Translations under genes and position numbers: made by a program
The notes under the pieces: model-generated
What the model saw: the letters and a program-made list of their open reading frames with translations, nothing else
Told to the model about the DNA's origin: nothing
Databases searched by the model: none
Assembly (NCBI GenBank): GCA_902600245.1
Contig: CACKIQ010000002.1
Location: 1-64,000 of the forward strand
From: an uncultured Pelagibacteraceae bacterium
GTDB lineage: Bacteria > Pseudomonadota > Alphaproteobacteria > Pelagibacterales > Pelagibacteraceae
Length of the DNA stretch: 64,000 nt
Reading direction: 5' to 3'
Part shown: positions 10,046 to 19,359 of the stretch, in pieces
Numbering within the stretch: position 1 is the first letter of the stretch
Layout: every line of letters begins with the position of its first letter

Positions 10046-10849
10046 TCAGTTTTTCAATTTAATCGATTGTTTTATTTTAAATAAAGACAGTATGAATAAT
10101 GCTAACGAGGCAGCTATTATTGATGGTCCTGAAGATGTATTAAATTCTAATGAAGAATATAAACCTAATACAACAGACAGTAATCCACCAATAATTGAAA
10201 ATATTACCATTTTTTGAGGACTATCTGAAATATTTCTAGCCATAGCCGCAGGTATAATTAGCATACCTGTAATTAGTAATAACCCTACTATTTTAATTGA
10301 TATTGCAATTACAGCAGCCATAAGAATTGTAAAAATAGCTTTTGCTCTATCTGGGTTTAACCCTTCTGCTTCTGCTAACTCATAATTAACTGTAGATGCA
10401 AACAATGGTTTCCAAATCAATTTTAGAACTAATAAAATTAATGCTCCACCAGTCCAGATAATTAATAAGTCATCAGTTGTTACAGCTAATATATCGCCAA
10501 ATAAAAGTCCCATAATATCAAAGCGAATAAAGGTTAAAAAACCTATTACCACTAATCCGACAGCTAATGACGAATGTGCTAAAAGACCAAGCAAAGCATC
10601 TCCAGGTAAATTAGTTTTTTTCTGTAGTTGAATTAGAATTAATGCAATTACTGAAGAAATTAAAAACACTGAAATAGCTATATTTAAATCTAAAGTATAT
10701 GCCATTGTTACACCAAGGAGTGCTGAATGAGCTAATGTATCACCAAAATAAGATAATCTTCTCCATACTACAAAACAACCTAATGGTCCTGTAACAAATG
10801 CAATTCCTATTCCTGCAAATAATGCTCTTATAAAAAAATCATCAAACAT
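10046..10849 (-). CDS. znuB: zinc ABC transporter permease
   Basis: ABC-3 family membrane protein, GPLGCFVVWRRLSYFGDTLAHSALLGV. Confidence 0.93.
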   Translation of the reverse strand: MFDDFFIRALFAGIGIAFVTGPLGCFVVWRRLSYFGDTLAHSALLGVTMAYTLDLNIAISVFLISSVIALILIQLQKKTNLPGDALLGLLAHSSLAVGLVVIGFLTFIRFDIMGLLFGDILAVTTDDLLIIWTGGALILLVLKLIWKPLFASTVNYELAEAEGLNPDRAKAIFTILMAAVIAISIKIVGLLLITGMLIIPAAMARNISDSPQKMVIFSIIGGLLSVVLGLYSSLEFNTSSGPSIIAASLALFILSLFKIKQSIKLKN

Positions 10850-10850
10850 A

Positions 10851-11597
10851 TTAATTTTTCTTTATTTCTCCCTCATCAGAATGAACGTGGTCATGTTTAT
10901 GTTCATATACAGAAAGAATTTGAGATGCTTGTTCACCAAATAAGGATTTATATTCATTGTTTTTAGCAACATCCATTGGTGATCCAGAGCAACATACGTG
11001 ACCATTTAAACAAACAACATGATCAGTTGCAGTCATGACTGTATGTAGATCATGTGAGATTAATAGAATTCCACAATTTAGTGTATCAGAAATTCTTTTT
11101 ATTAATTCATACAAAGCAATCTCACCAGTATAATCAACCCCTTGGACAGGTTCATCAAGAACTAATAATTCAGGTTTTTTTGAAATAGCTCTTGCGATTA
11201 AAACTCTTTGAAATTCACCACCTGATAAATTTCCTAAATTTTTATTCTTAAGATGGATAACACCTGTTAATGTAAGTGCTTCATCTATTGCCTCATCTTT
11301 AATATTTTCAGTTAGAAGCATAAAATCATAAACTCTTAAAGGTAAGGTCCAATCAATAGATATTTTTTGAGGAACATATCCAACTTTATTTGTGTATTTC
11401 TCAACACTTCCCTCTATGTTTTTGTAAATTCCCAATGCAATTTTTGCGGTAGTACTTTTTCCAGATCCATTAGGTCCAATAAGGGTAACAATCTTTCCTT
11501 TTTCAACAGTTAATGAAACTCCTTCCACTAGCCATTTATCATTTTGTTTAAAACCAGCGTTATTTAATTTTACTAATTTACTATTTTCTGAGCTCAT
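10851..11597 (-). CDS. znuC: zinc ABC transporter ATP-binding protein
   Basis: Walker A GPNGSGKST, LSGGEFQRVLIARA; His-rich C-terminus HKHDHVH. Confidence 0.94.
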   Translation of the reverse strand: MSSENSKLVKLNNAGFKQNDKWLVEGVSLTVEKGKIVTLIGPNGSGKSTTAKIALGIYKNIEGSVEKYTNKVGYVPQKISIDWTLPLRVYDFMLLTENIKDEAIDEALTLTGVIHLKNKNLGNLSGGEFQRVLIARAISKKPELLVLDEPVQGVDYTGEIALYELIKRISDTLNCGILLISHDLHTVMTATDHVVCLNGHVCCSGSPMDVAKNNEYKSLFGEQASQILSVYEHKHDHVHSDEGEIKKN

Positions 11598-11617
11598 ATA
11601 TTGCTTGACTTATAAAT

Positions 11618-11648
11618 GTTATATTATTACATAACGTTATATTATAAC
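11618..11648. promoter_or_regulatory. candidate Zur operator(s) in the znuC/znuA divergent promoter
   Basis: GTTATATTATAAC (11636-11648) is a palindrome around one central base; preceding imperfect GTTATATTATTACATAAC at 11618-11635. Confidence 0.65.
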
Positions 11649-11668
11649 AACCAATTAAATTACTTATT

Positions 11669-12793
11669 ATGAAAAATATTAAAAAAATACCGCTTATATT
11701 CTCAATATTATCAATTCTAACATTCTTTACACCAGCAAATGCTGAAATAAAAGTAGTTGCTTCTATTAAACCAATTCATTCATTAGCTAGTTACTTAATG
11801 GATGGTATTGCTAAACCTGATTTAATAGTTGATGGATATGCATCTCCACACGGATTTGCAATGAAACCTTCTCATGCAAAAATGCTTCAAAATGCTGACC
11901 TAATATTCTGGGTTGGTGAAGATTTAGAGAGTTTTTTAGAAAAACCATTGAGTTCAATTGCTAAGAAAGCAGAAAAAATTGAATTAATGGAGACTAAAGG
12001 ATTGCAAGTATTAAAATTTAGAGAAAGAAATATTTTTGACGAACATGATCATGATGATCACGGACATGACGATCACGGTAAAAAAGAGGATGATCATGAC
12101 GAACATGGACATGATGACCACGGTAAAAAGGAAGATGATCACGACCATGATGATCATGGGAAAAAAGAAGATGATCACGACCATGACGATCATGGGAAAA
12201 AAGAAGATGACCACGATCATGACGATCATGGTAAAAAAGAAGATGATCATGACGACCACGGACATGACGATCATGATGGACATGCGCATGGTGAATTTGA
12301 TCCACACATTTGGTTGGACCCAATTAATGCAAAAGCTATGTTAAATGAAATGGCAGAACATTTAATTGAAAATGATCCAAAAAATGAAGCTAAATACAAA
12401 AGTAATTTAGCTAAAGCTTTACAAGAAATTGATAAACTTACAATTGATGTAATGACTGATTTAAGTAGCAGTGTTGCTTCAATTGTATTCCATGATGCTT
12501 ATCAATATTTTGAGAAAAGATTTAATGTAAATATATTAGGTGCTTTTACTGTTAACACAGATGTGATGCCTGGTGCAGAACAATTAGCAGAAATCAGAGA
12601 GATAATTGAGCACGATAAAGTTGCTTGTGTGTTCTCAGAGCCTCAATTTAACCCTGATATTATTAAAGCTGTCGCAAAAGATATGAATATTAAAACTGGA
12701 GTAGTTGACCCATTAGGAGCAACATTAGACCCAGGAAAAGACTTATATTTCAATTTAATTAGAAATATGTCTGCATCTTTCAAAGGTTGTTAA
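11669..12793 (+). CDS. znuA: zinc ABC transporter substrate-binding protein with expanded His-rich region
   Basis: Signal peptide, SIKPIHSLASYLMDG, HGFAMKPSHAKMLQ, DPHIWLDP; His/Asp-rich insert. Confidence 0.94.
   Translation: MKNIKKIPLIFSILSILTFFTPANAEIKVVASIKPIHSLASYLMDGIAKPDLIVDGYASPHGFAMKPSHAKMLQNADLIFWVGEDLESFLEKPLSSIAKKAEKIELMETKGLQVLKFRERNIFDEHDHDDHGHDDHGKKEDDHDEHGHDDHGKKEDDHDHDDHGKKEDDHDHDDHGKKEDDHDHDDHGKKEDDHDDHGHDDHDGHAHGEFDPHIWLDPINAKAMLNEMAEHLIENDPKNEAKYKSNLAKALQEIDKLTIDVMTDLSSSVASIVFHDAYQYFEKRFNVNILGAFTVNTDVMPGAEQLAEIREIIEHDKVACVFSEPQFNPDIIKAVAKDMNIKTGVVDPLGATLDPGKDLYFNLIRNMSASFKGC
12040..12288 (+). repeat. degenerate tandem repeat coding for (GKKEDDHDHDDH)n
   Basis: About 36-bp unit with GKKEDD recurring five times in the ZnuA translation. 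Confidence 0.9.
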
Positions 12794-12806
12794 TTTAAAA
12801 TTAGGT

Positions 12807-12840
12807 TTAATCCGGGAATTTTTTTAAATTCTCGGATTAA
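12807..12840 (+). terminator. stem-loop downstream of znuA
   Basis: TTAATCCGGGAATTT-TTTT-AAATTCTCGGATTAA, one G.U-type mismatch; no long T tract follows. Confidence 0.6.
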
Positions 12841-12925
12841 CAAATAATTATTACTGTTAATTAATTTCACAAAAAACATTGTATTTATTTTAAAGAAGAT
12901 TTATTTTCTTTCATAATCTGACTAT

Positions 12926-13807
12926 ATGAATGATTTAAATTTATTTAAAAAAAATGGCTTTCTTGTTAAAGAAAATCTAATTTCTCAAACAAAGATAAAT
13001 AAAATTAATAAAATTGTTAATGAAGTAATTTCAAAAGAAAAAAAAAGAAAAAAAACTAATGGTGCAAATGGAACTCAATCCTATAATAATTACCATTTTG
13101 TATACAATTCAGGTTCTTCAAAAAATAAAGAAATTTTAAGACTAAATAATCCTCAGAACAGACATAAAGTTTTCTATGAATTATCTAGAGATAAAAGGAT
13201 TATATCCATAGCTAAAAAATTACTAGGAGGAACAGTTAGATTTCATCTAGGTAAATTAAATTTTAAGCTTCCTAATAAGAAAAAAGGTAGTGAAATTGGA
13301 TGGCATCAAGATTGGGCTTTTTACCCCCATACAAACGATGATTTAATTACAGTTGGCATATATTTAGATGATTGCTACGAAAAAAATGGGCCACTTAAAA
13401 TAATAAAGAATTCACACAAAAAAAAATTATACAGCCACCACAGCAGAGAAAATTATTTTGTTGGAAAAATAGATACTAAAAAAAATAGAATTGGAACTAA
13501 AGATAGTGTTTCCATAACTGGAACGGCTGGAACAGTAGTATTTTTTCATTGTAGATCAGTTCATGGGTCTGGTCACAATCAAATGAATAACTCAAGACCC
13601 TTAATTTTATTTGGTTATAGAGCCTGTGATGCGTGGCCATTAATCAATGATGGAAACCCTCATCCTGAAGTTGATTTAGAAAATTATGATAAAAATATCA
13701 TTGTAGGAAATAAATCAATAAAACCAAGATTAAATAAAGTTCCAACCATAATCCCACTGCCTAAGAAGAAACATTATGTTTCTATCTATGAACTTCAAAA
13801 AAATTAA
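12926..13807 (+). CDS. phytanoyl-CoA dioxygenase (PhyH) family protein
   Basis: HQDW...(x)...RSVHGSGHN HxD/H iron-binding pattern and RPLILFGYRA. Confidence 0.85.
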   Translation: MNDLNLFKKNGFLVKENLISQTKINKINKIVNEVISKEKKRKKTNGANGTQSYNNYHFVYNSGSSKNKEILRLNNPQNRHKVFYELSRDKRIISIAKKLLGGTVRFHLGKLNFKLPNKKKGSEIGWHQDWAFYPHTNDDLITVGIYLDDCYEKNGPLKIIKNSHKKKLYSHHSRENYFVGKIDTKKNRIGTKDSVSITGTAGTVVFFHCRSVHGSGHNQMNNSRPLILFGYRACDAWPLINDGNPHPEVDLENYDKNIIVGNKSIKPRLNKVPTIIPLPKKKHYVSIYELQKN

Positions 13808-13890
13808 ACTATAAAATTAAAATCTTTCTTTTAGTTAACCTCAATATTTTATAAATAGAACAATTATTTAAAAAATTTAGAGAGGAAATC

Positions 13891-14112
13891 ATGTTTATTA
13901 AAAAATATCTTAAGTGGATAAGTACATTTTTGGTACTAACAGGAATACTTTTAACTAATTTAAATATATATCCATTAAATATATATTTTCATGGATTAGG
14001 AGTTATTGGATGGACTATTGCTGGTTTTATTAGCAAAGATAAGGCTATCTTAACTAATTTTGGATTACAAATACCTTTATTTTTAATAGGAATTTATAAA
14101 ATCATAATTTAA
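13891..14112 (+). CDS. small two-TM hypothetical protein
   Basis: 73 aa hydrophobic ORF, stop/start overlap with arsC. Confidence 0.65.
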   Translation: MFIKKYLKWISTFLVLTGILLTNLNIYPLNIYFHGLGVIGWTIAGFISKDKAILTNFGLQIPLFLIGIYKIII

Positions 14113-14546
14113 TGAAAAATATACTGTTTGTATGTACAGGCAATTCTGCAAGAAGCATCATAGCTGAAAGTATTATTAACAATAAATATTCATATAAGTT
14201 TAAAGCTTACAGTGCTGGTAGTAATCCTACAGGAAAAATTAACGAAAATATCAAATTATATTTAACTAAAATAAAAAATTTTAATCTTGAAAATTATTAT
14301 TCAAAAAATTTTGAAATATTTTTAGATAAGAAATTTAATATAGATCATGTAATTACAGTGTGTAATAACGCAAATAACGAGGTTTGCCCTATTTGGCCAA
14401 ACAATAACAAAATTATTCATTGGGATATTGAAGATCCTGTATCAAAATTTAAAAATTCCGATGAAAATCAGATAAACGAAATAATTAATATGACTTATGA
14501 TAAAATAAATGAAAAAATTAATATTTGGTTAAATAATGAAAATTAA
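14112..14546 (+). CDS. arsC: arsenate reductase / low-molecular-weight phosphatase family
   Basis: VCTGNSARSIIAES P-loop and HVITVCNNANNEVCPIWP. Confidence 0.85.
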   Translation: MKNILFVCTGNSARSIIAESIINNKYSYKFKAYSAGSNPTGKINENIKLYLTKIKNFNLENYYSKNFEIFLDKKFNIDHVITVCNNANNEVCPIWPNNNKIIHWDIEDPVSKFKNSDENQINEIINMTYDKINEKINIWLNNEN

Positions 14547-15186
14547 AAAAAAGATATTAATTGGTGAATTTTTAGGAAGTTGTTTTCTTGTCATGATTAT
14601 TGTTGGATCTGGGATCATGGCAGAAAATCTAACTAATGATGATGGCATTAGGCTTTTAGCTAATACAATTGCTACTGGAGCTGGATTATTTGTCTTAATC
14701 ACAGCCTTTGCTGATATTTCAGGGGCTCATTTTAATCCTTTTGTAAGTCTTGCGATGTTTTTTAGAAAAAAAATTAAAGGTAATCTTTTAAAATATTACA
14801 TTCCTGCACAAATATCTGGTTGTTTATTAGGAGTAATGTTTGCAAATGTCTTTTTTGAACACAGTCTTTTAGAGTTATCAACTAAAAATAGAGATGGGTT
14901 GCATATATTTGTTTCTGAAATTGTAGCAACTTTTGGTCTAATATTTATAATTTTTGCAACTCTAAAGGACGGAAAAACAATAGTTGCTATTAGCGTAGCA
15001 ACATATATTTCCGCAGGTTATTGGTTTACTTCATCAACATCTTTTGCAAATCCAGCTGTATCTATAGCTAGAACATTTACTGATTCTTTTACTGGAATTA
15101 ATTATCTTAATACACCAACCTATATTTTAGCTGAATTTATTGGATTAATTTTAGCAGCGTATATTCTTAAAATTATCTATAAATAA
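14536..15186 (+). CDS. MIP family channel (aquaporin/aquaglyceroporin)
   Basis: SGAHFNPFVSL and FANPAVSIARTFTDSF (NPA boxes), GEFLGSCFLVMIIVGSG. Confidence 0.88.
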   Translation: MKIKKKILIGEFLGSCFLVMIIVGSGIMAENLTNDDGIRLLANTIATGAGLFVLITAFADISGAHFNPFVSLAMFFRKKIKGNLLKYYIPAQISGCLLGVMFANVFFEHSLLELSTKNRDGLHIFVSEIVATFGLIFIIFATLKDGKTIVAISVATYISAGYWFTSSTSFANPAVSIARTFTDSFTGINYLNTPTYILAEFIGLILAAYILKIIYK

Positions 15187-15445
15187 CACAACTTATATAT
15201 GTAAATTATATTAAAATTTTATTTACATAATTTTAAAATATTATATTTAAGGCGAATCCACATAAAGTTTCTCAAAATAAAATAATTCACTTATAGACTT
15301 CTCTTTAACTTAGACTAAAGATTGATGAATCTTCTATTTGATTCTCAAATAAATAAATTTAATCGTAGAATTTTTGACATTTAATGAATATTTACTTTCT
15401 CAAGTCATGAAACGGCACCGAAAATAATAATATATAGGAGAATAA

Positions 15446-16411
15446 ATGGATATGACTTTAGTATACACAGTTATAGGGTTTGCCCTAGCTGGATATAGCG
15501 TAATCGCTAATGACTCAATTCAAACACTTGGTACCTTTATAGCCTCAAAAAAGAAGTGGTTTAAATGGTATATACTAGCTGGATCAGCATCTGCTGTTAT
15601 GATTTTTGCGTTAGCTTGGGGATGGTATGCGTATAATGGTGATATTTCTTACGGAAGATTAACTAGAATACCTTATCAAGAGATTCAATGGTATCATGCA
15701 GTAGCACCTGCGATACTGTTATTATTAACAAGAATTGGAATACCGGTATCAACAACCTTTTTGGTTCTTTCAGCATTTGCTTCAACAGTTGTGTTAGAAA
15801 AAATGTTGTTAAAAAGCGTTGTAGGTTATGGATTAGCAGCAATGGTTGCTTATATAGCCTGGATAGCAGTATCAAAGTTCATTAATGAAAAATTTGATGA
15901 AGTAGACGATAAATGGAGAGGATTTTGGAGAAACTCTGTTTGGATTTCATCAGGTTGGTTATGGTGGGTTTGGTTATCTCACGATGTAGCTAACATTGCA
16001 GTATATCTGCCTAGGCAATTAGATTTATCATTACTTTTAATTGTAATGGCTTATTTTACTTCTTTGTTATTTTACATTTTCTACATTCAAGGTGGACCAA
16101 TTCAAAAAGTTGTTCTTGAAAAAACAGGAACAAGATATGCAAGATCAGCTACAATTATTAATGTTATTTATGCTGCTGTTTTATTCTACTTTAAAGAGCT
16201 TAATGATTTACCAATGTCAACAACATGGGTGTTCGTTGGGTTATTGTGTGGTAGAGAACTTGCAATATCAACCATGAATAAAGACTATAAATTTAAGTAT
16301 GTCTTTCCTCTTATTGGTAAAGACTTTCTTAAAATGATTTTTGGATTAAGTGTTTCAGTAGGTATCGTTTTAGCGATCCACTACATTATTATCCCAAATA
16401 ACTGGTTTTAA
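15446..16411 (+). CDS. divergent PiT-like inorganic phosphate transporter family membrane protein
   Basis: Internal duplication: VIANDSIQTLGTFIAS / SHDVANIAVYLPRQ and IPVSTTFLV / LPMSTTWVFVG resemble PiT family half-repeat signatures. Confidence 0.6.
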   Translation: MDMTLVYTVIGFALAGYSVIANDSIQTLGTFIASKKKWFKWYILAGSASAVMIFALAWGWYAYNGDISYGRLTRIPYQEIQWYHAVAPAILLLLTRIGIPVSTTFLVLSAFASTVVLEKMLLKSVVGYGLAAMVAYIAWIAVSKFINEKFDEVDDKWRGFWRNSVWISSGWLWWVWLSHDVANIAVYLPRQLDLSLLLIVMAYFTSLLFYIFYIQGGPIQKVVLEKTGTRYARSATIINVIYAAVLFYFKELNDLPMSTTWVFVGLLCGRELAISTMNKDYKFKYVFPLIGKDFLKMIFGLSVSVGIVLAIHYIIIPNNWF

Positions 16412-16421
16412 ATAAATCTTT

Positions 16422-16452
16422 ATGGTCGTGTTATATTATTTAACACGGCCAT
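16422..16452. terminator. bidirectional stem-loop between convergent PiT-like gene and manC
   Basis: ATGGTCGTGTTA-TATTATT-TAACACGGCCAT; overlaps 3' end of manC. Confidence 0.7.
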
Positions 16453-17641
16453 ACACATCCTGATATCTAACAATATCACTTTCTTTCAAAATTGAGCCAA
16501 TTTGAGCTTCAACAATTTTAACAGGTTTTTTTCCTGAATTTTGAACTCTATGGATTGCTTCTAATGGAATGAATATATGTTCACCTGGCTTTTTAATTAT
16601 AATATCTTTATTAAGAGTTATTTTTGCATTTCCTTGTGTGACCAACCAATGTTCAGCTCTATGATGATGTTTTTGTAAACTTAAGATGCCTTTTGGTTTT
16701 ACATATAGTTCTTTTATTAAAAACTCTTTTCCTTCAAATAAATTAGTGTATCTACCCCATGGACGGTAATAGATATTTTTTTTCTTAATATATTTGTTTT
16801 TATTTTTGTCATACATCTTTAGAATTTCTTTCCAGCTACCAAGATCTGACCAAGGAATGTCTAATTTGATAGCGTTAATTTGTTTGGTTTTTTCTAAAAT
16901 TGCATAATCAAATGATTTGGCGATTGCTTTTATAAATGAAGCTTTATTTAAGCGATAAGTATTAGCTTTATATTTTGCTTTATTAACTGCATTTACACAA
17001 TTTTTATAAGTTTTAGGCTGATATTTTTTAAAGTTATTAATAATTGAATCTTTTCGAAGATAAAACATCCCTGAATTCCAATAACCTTTATTCTTTATAA
17101 TTTGTTTTGCTTTAGCTTCTTTTGGTTTCTCAATAAATCTAGTTACTTTATTGATATTACCTTTAATTTTTTTAGTTAAAAAATAACCGTAATCACTCGT
17201 TGGAGATTTAGGTTTAATTCCAAAAACAAATATATTTTCTTCATTAAGATTTGATTTATTTTTATTTATCGCCTTATTAAAAATACTCATTTTTTCAATC
17301 AAATGGTCTGCTGTAAAAAACATTAAAGGTTGATTGTCTGGAATATCTTTAATTAAAGCTGTACTTAATATAGCTGGTGCAGTGTTTCTTTTAGCTGGTT
17401 CAACAACAATTTTATATTTACTTATTTTGTTTTTTCTTAAATGCTGTTTTACTTTGCTTAAGTATTTCTTATTAGTGCTAATAATTGGAGAGTCATAAAT
17501 TGATGCTTTTGTTCTCTCAAGTGTTTTTCCAAGCAAAGTCCAATTACCAAAATCAATAAACTGTTTTGCTTGATGATTTTTAGAGTTAGGCCAAAGTCGA
17601 GTTCCAGCACCTCCACATAAAATAACTGGACGAATTTTCAT
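16436..17641 (-). CDS. manC: mannose-1-phosphate guanylyltransferase (with C-terminal cupin region)
   Basis: PVILCGGAGTRLWPNS, FIEKPKEAKA, YRPWGRYTNLFEG, LQKHHHRAEHW. Confidence 0.9.
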   Translation of the reverse strand: MKIRPVILCGGAGTRLWPNSKNHQAKQFIDFGNWTLLGKTLERTKASIYDSPIISTNKKYLSKVKQHLRKNKISKYKIVVEPAKRNTAPAILSTALIKDIPDNQPLMFFTADHLIEKMSIFNKAINKNKSNLNEENIFVFGIKPKSPTSDYGYFLTKKIKGNINKVTRFIEKPKEAKAKQIIKNKGYWNSGMFYLRKDSIINNFKKYQPKTYKNCVNAVNKAKYKANTYRLNKASFIKAIAKSFDYAILEKTKQINAIKLDIPWSDLGSWKEILKMYDKNKNKYIKKKNIYYRPWGRYTNLFEGKEFLIKELYVKPKGILSLQKHHHRAEHWLVTQGNAKITLNKDIIIKKPGEHIFIPLEAIHRVQNSGKKPVKIVEAQIGSILKESDIVRYQDVYGRVK

Positions 17642-19359
17642 TAAATTTCTGAATAATCCTTAACTTCTTTTTTCTTACCTGGATGTGTTGGTGCACCTAA
17701 ATACGCAGGTCCAACTGTTTGTGCATATTTCCATAAAGTACCTGATCCAAAATCTGATTTTCTAGCCTTCCATTTTCTTTTTCTTGCAGCCATTTCTTTT
17801 TTAGAAAGTCTTACATTTATCGTTCCTTTTTTGGCATCGATATCAATGATATCTCCTGTACGTAAAAGGCCTATAGGACCCCCTAGAGCGGCCTCAGGGC
17901 CCACGTGACCGACACAAAAGCCTCTGGTAGCTCCAGAGAACCTACCATCAGTAATAAGGGCTACTTTCTCACCTTTTCCCTGTCCATAAATTGCACTTGT
18001 TGTCGATAACATTTCTCTCATACCTGGACCTCCAACAGGTCCTTCGTATCTAATTATAATTACGTCACCATCGTTATACTTTTTGCTTTGAACCGCTTTC
18101 ATTGCACTTTCCTCATTCTCAAAGCATCTTGCTTTACCAGTAAATTGTAATTTCTTAAGTCCTGCAACTTTAACAATTGCACCTTCTGGTGCTAAGTTTC
18201 CTTTTAATCCAACAACTCCTCCTGTAGGAGATAATGGATTTTTATAAGATCTCATTACTTTTTGTTTTGGATTAAATTTAATTCCTTTTAAATTTTCCTT
18301 CATAGTTTTTCCTGTAACCGTCATGCAATCACCATGAATATATCCACCTTCATATAAAGTTTTTAATAACATTGGAACACCACCTGCTAACCACATATCT
18401 TTAGCAACATATTTTCCACCTGGTTTTAAATCTGCAAGATAAGGTGTTCTTTTAAAAATTTTAGCAACGTCCATTAAATCAAATTTAATTCCTGCTTCAT
18501 TTGCAATAGCGGGTAAATGTAATCCTGCATTTGTTGAACCACCAGTAGCAGCAACAACTGTTGCAGCATTTTCTAAAGCTTTTCTTGTAACTATATCTCT
18601 TGGTTTAATTCCTTTTTTCAAAAGGTTCATAACTGTTTTACCACTAGCTTTTGCGTATTTATCTCTGTCTTCATATGGAGCTGGTGTTCCAGCTGAATAA
18701 GGAAGTGCTAATCCAATAGCTTCAGATACACATGCCATAGTATTTGCAGTAAATTGACCTCCACAAGCACCTGCACTAGGACAAGCAACTAATTCTAATT
18801 TTCTAAGTTCTGCAGCAGACATTTGACCTGTTGAATGTTTTCCAACCGCCTCAAATACATCTACAACTGTAACGTCTTTTCCTTTATATTTGCCTGGAAG
18901 GATTGATCCCCCATATATAAATACACTCGGTACATTCAATCTAACCATAGACATCATTAGACCTGGTAAAGATTTATCACATCCAGCAATCCCTACTAAT
19001 GCATCATAACAGTGACCTCTGACAGTAAGTTCTGCTGAGTCTGCAATTACTTCTCTAGATATCAATGAAGATTTCATTCCTTCATGACCCATTGCGATAC
19101 CGTCTGTTACAGTAATTGTACAAAATTCTCTTGGAGTTCCACCATTTGCTCTAACTCCTTTTTTAACTGATTGAGCTTGTCTCATTAAAGCAATGTTACA
19201 TGGAGCGGCCTCATTCCATGTAGAAACCACGCCAACAAAGGGTTTGGCCACATCTTTTTCAGTTTCACCCATAGCATAATAAAAAGATCTATGTGGAGCT
19301 CTATCTGCCCCTAGTGATGTATGTCTGCTTGGAAGTTTCTTTTTATTGAATTTAGCCAT
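17641..19359 (-). CDS. ilvD: dihydroxy-acid dehydratase
   Basis: [50 protein letters not shown]. Confidence 0.97.
   Translation of the reverse strand: MAKFNKKKLPSRHTSLGADRAPHRSFYYAMGETEKDVAKPFVGVVSTWNEAAPCNIALMRQAQSVKKGVRANGGTPREFCTITVTDGIAMGHEGMKSSLISREVIADSAELTVRGHCYDALVGIAGCDKSLPGLMMSMVRLNVPSVFIYGGSILPGKYKGKDVTVVDVFEAVGKHSTGQMSAAELRKLELVACPSAGACGGQFTANTMACVSEAIGLALPYSAGTPAPYEDRDKYAKASGKTVMNLLKKGIKPRDIVTRKALENAATVVAATGGSTNAGLHLPAIANEAGIKFDLMDVAKIFKRTPYLADLKPGGKYVAKDMWLAGGVPMLLKTLYEGGYIHGDCMTVTGKTMKENLKGIKFNPKQKVMRSYKNPLSPTGGVVGLKGNLAPEGAIVKVAGLKKLQFTGKARCFENEESAMKAVQSKKYNDGDVIIIRYEGPVGGPGMREMLSTTSAIYGQGKGEKVALITDGRFSGATRGFCVGHVGPEAALGGPIGLLRTGDIIDIDAKKGTINVRLSKKEMAARKRKWKARKSDFGSGTLWKYAQTVGPAYLGAPTHPGKKKEVKDYSEI

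Noticed and set aside
12040-12288. Possible CRISPR array
   Set aside because: Repeats are contiguous, in frame and coding; no unique spacers, no cas genes.
12011-12344. Overlapping ORFs on other frames/strand of znuA (12011-12307 -, 12018-12323 -, 12036-12344 +)
   Set aside because: By-products of the repetitive GAT/CAT-rich DNA, whose complement is also open; low-complexity translations inside a well-supported CDS.
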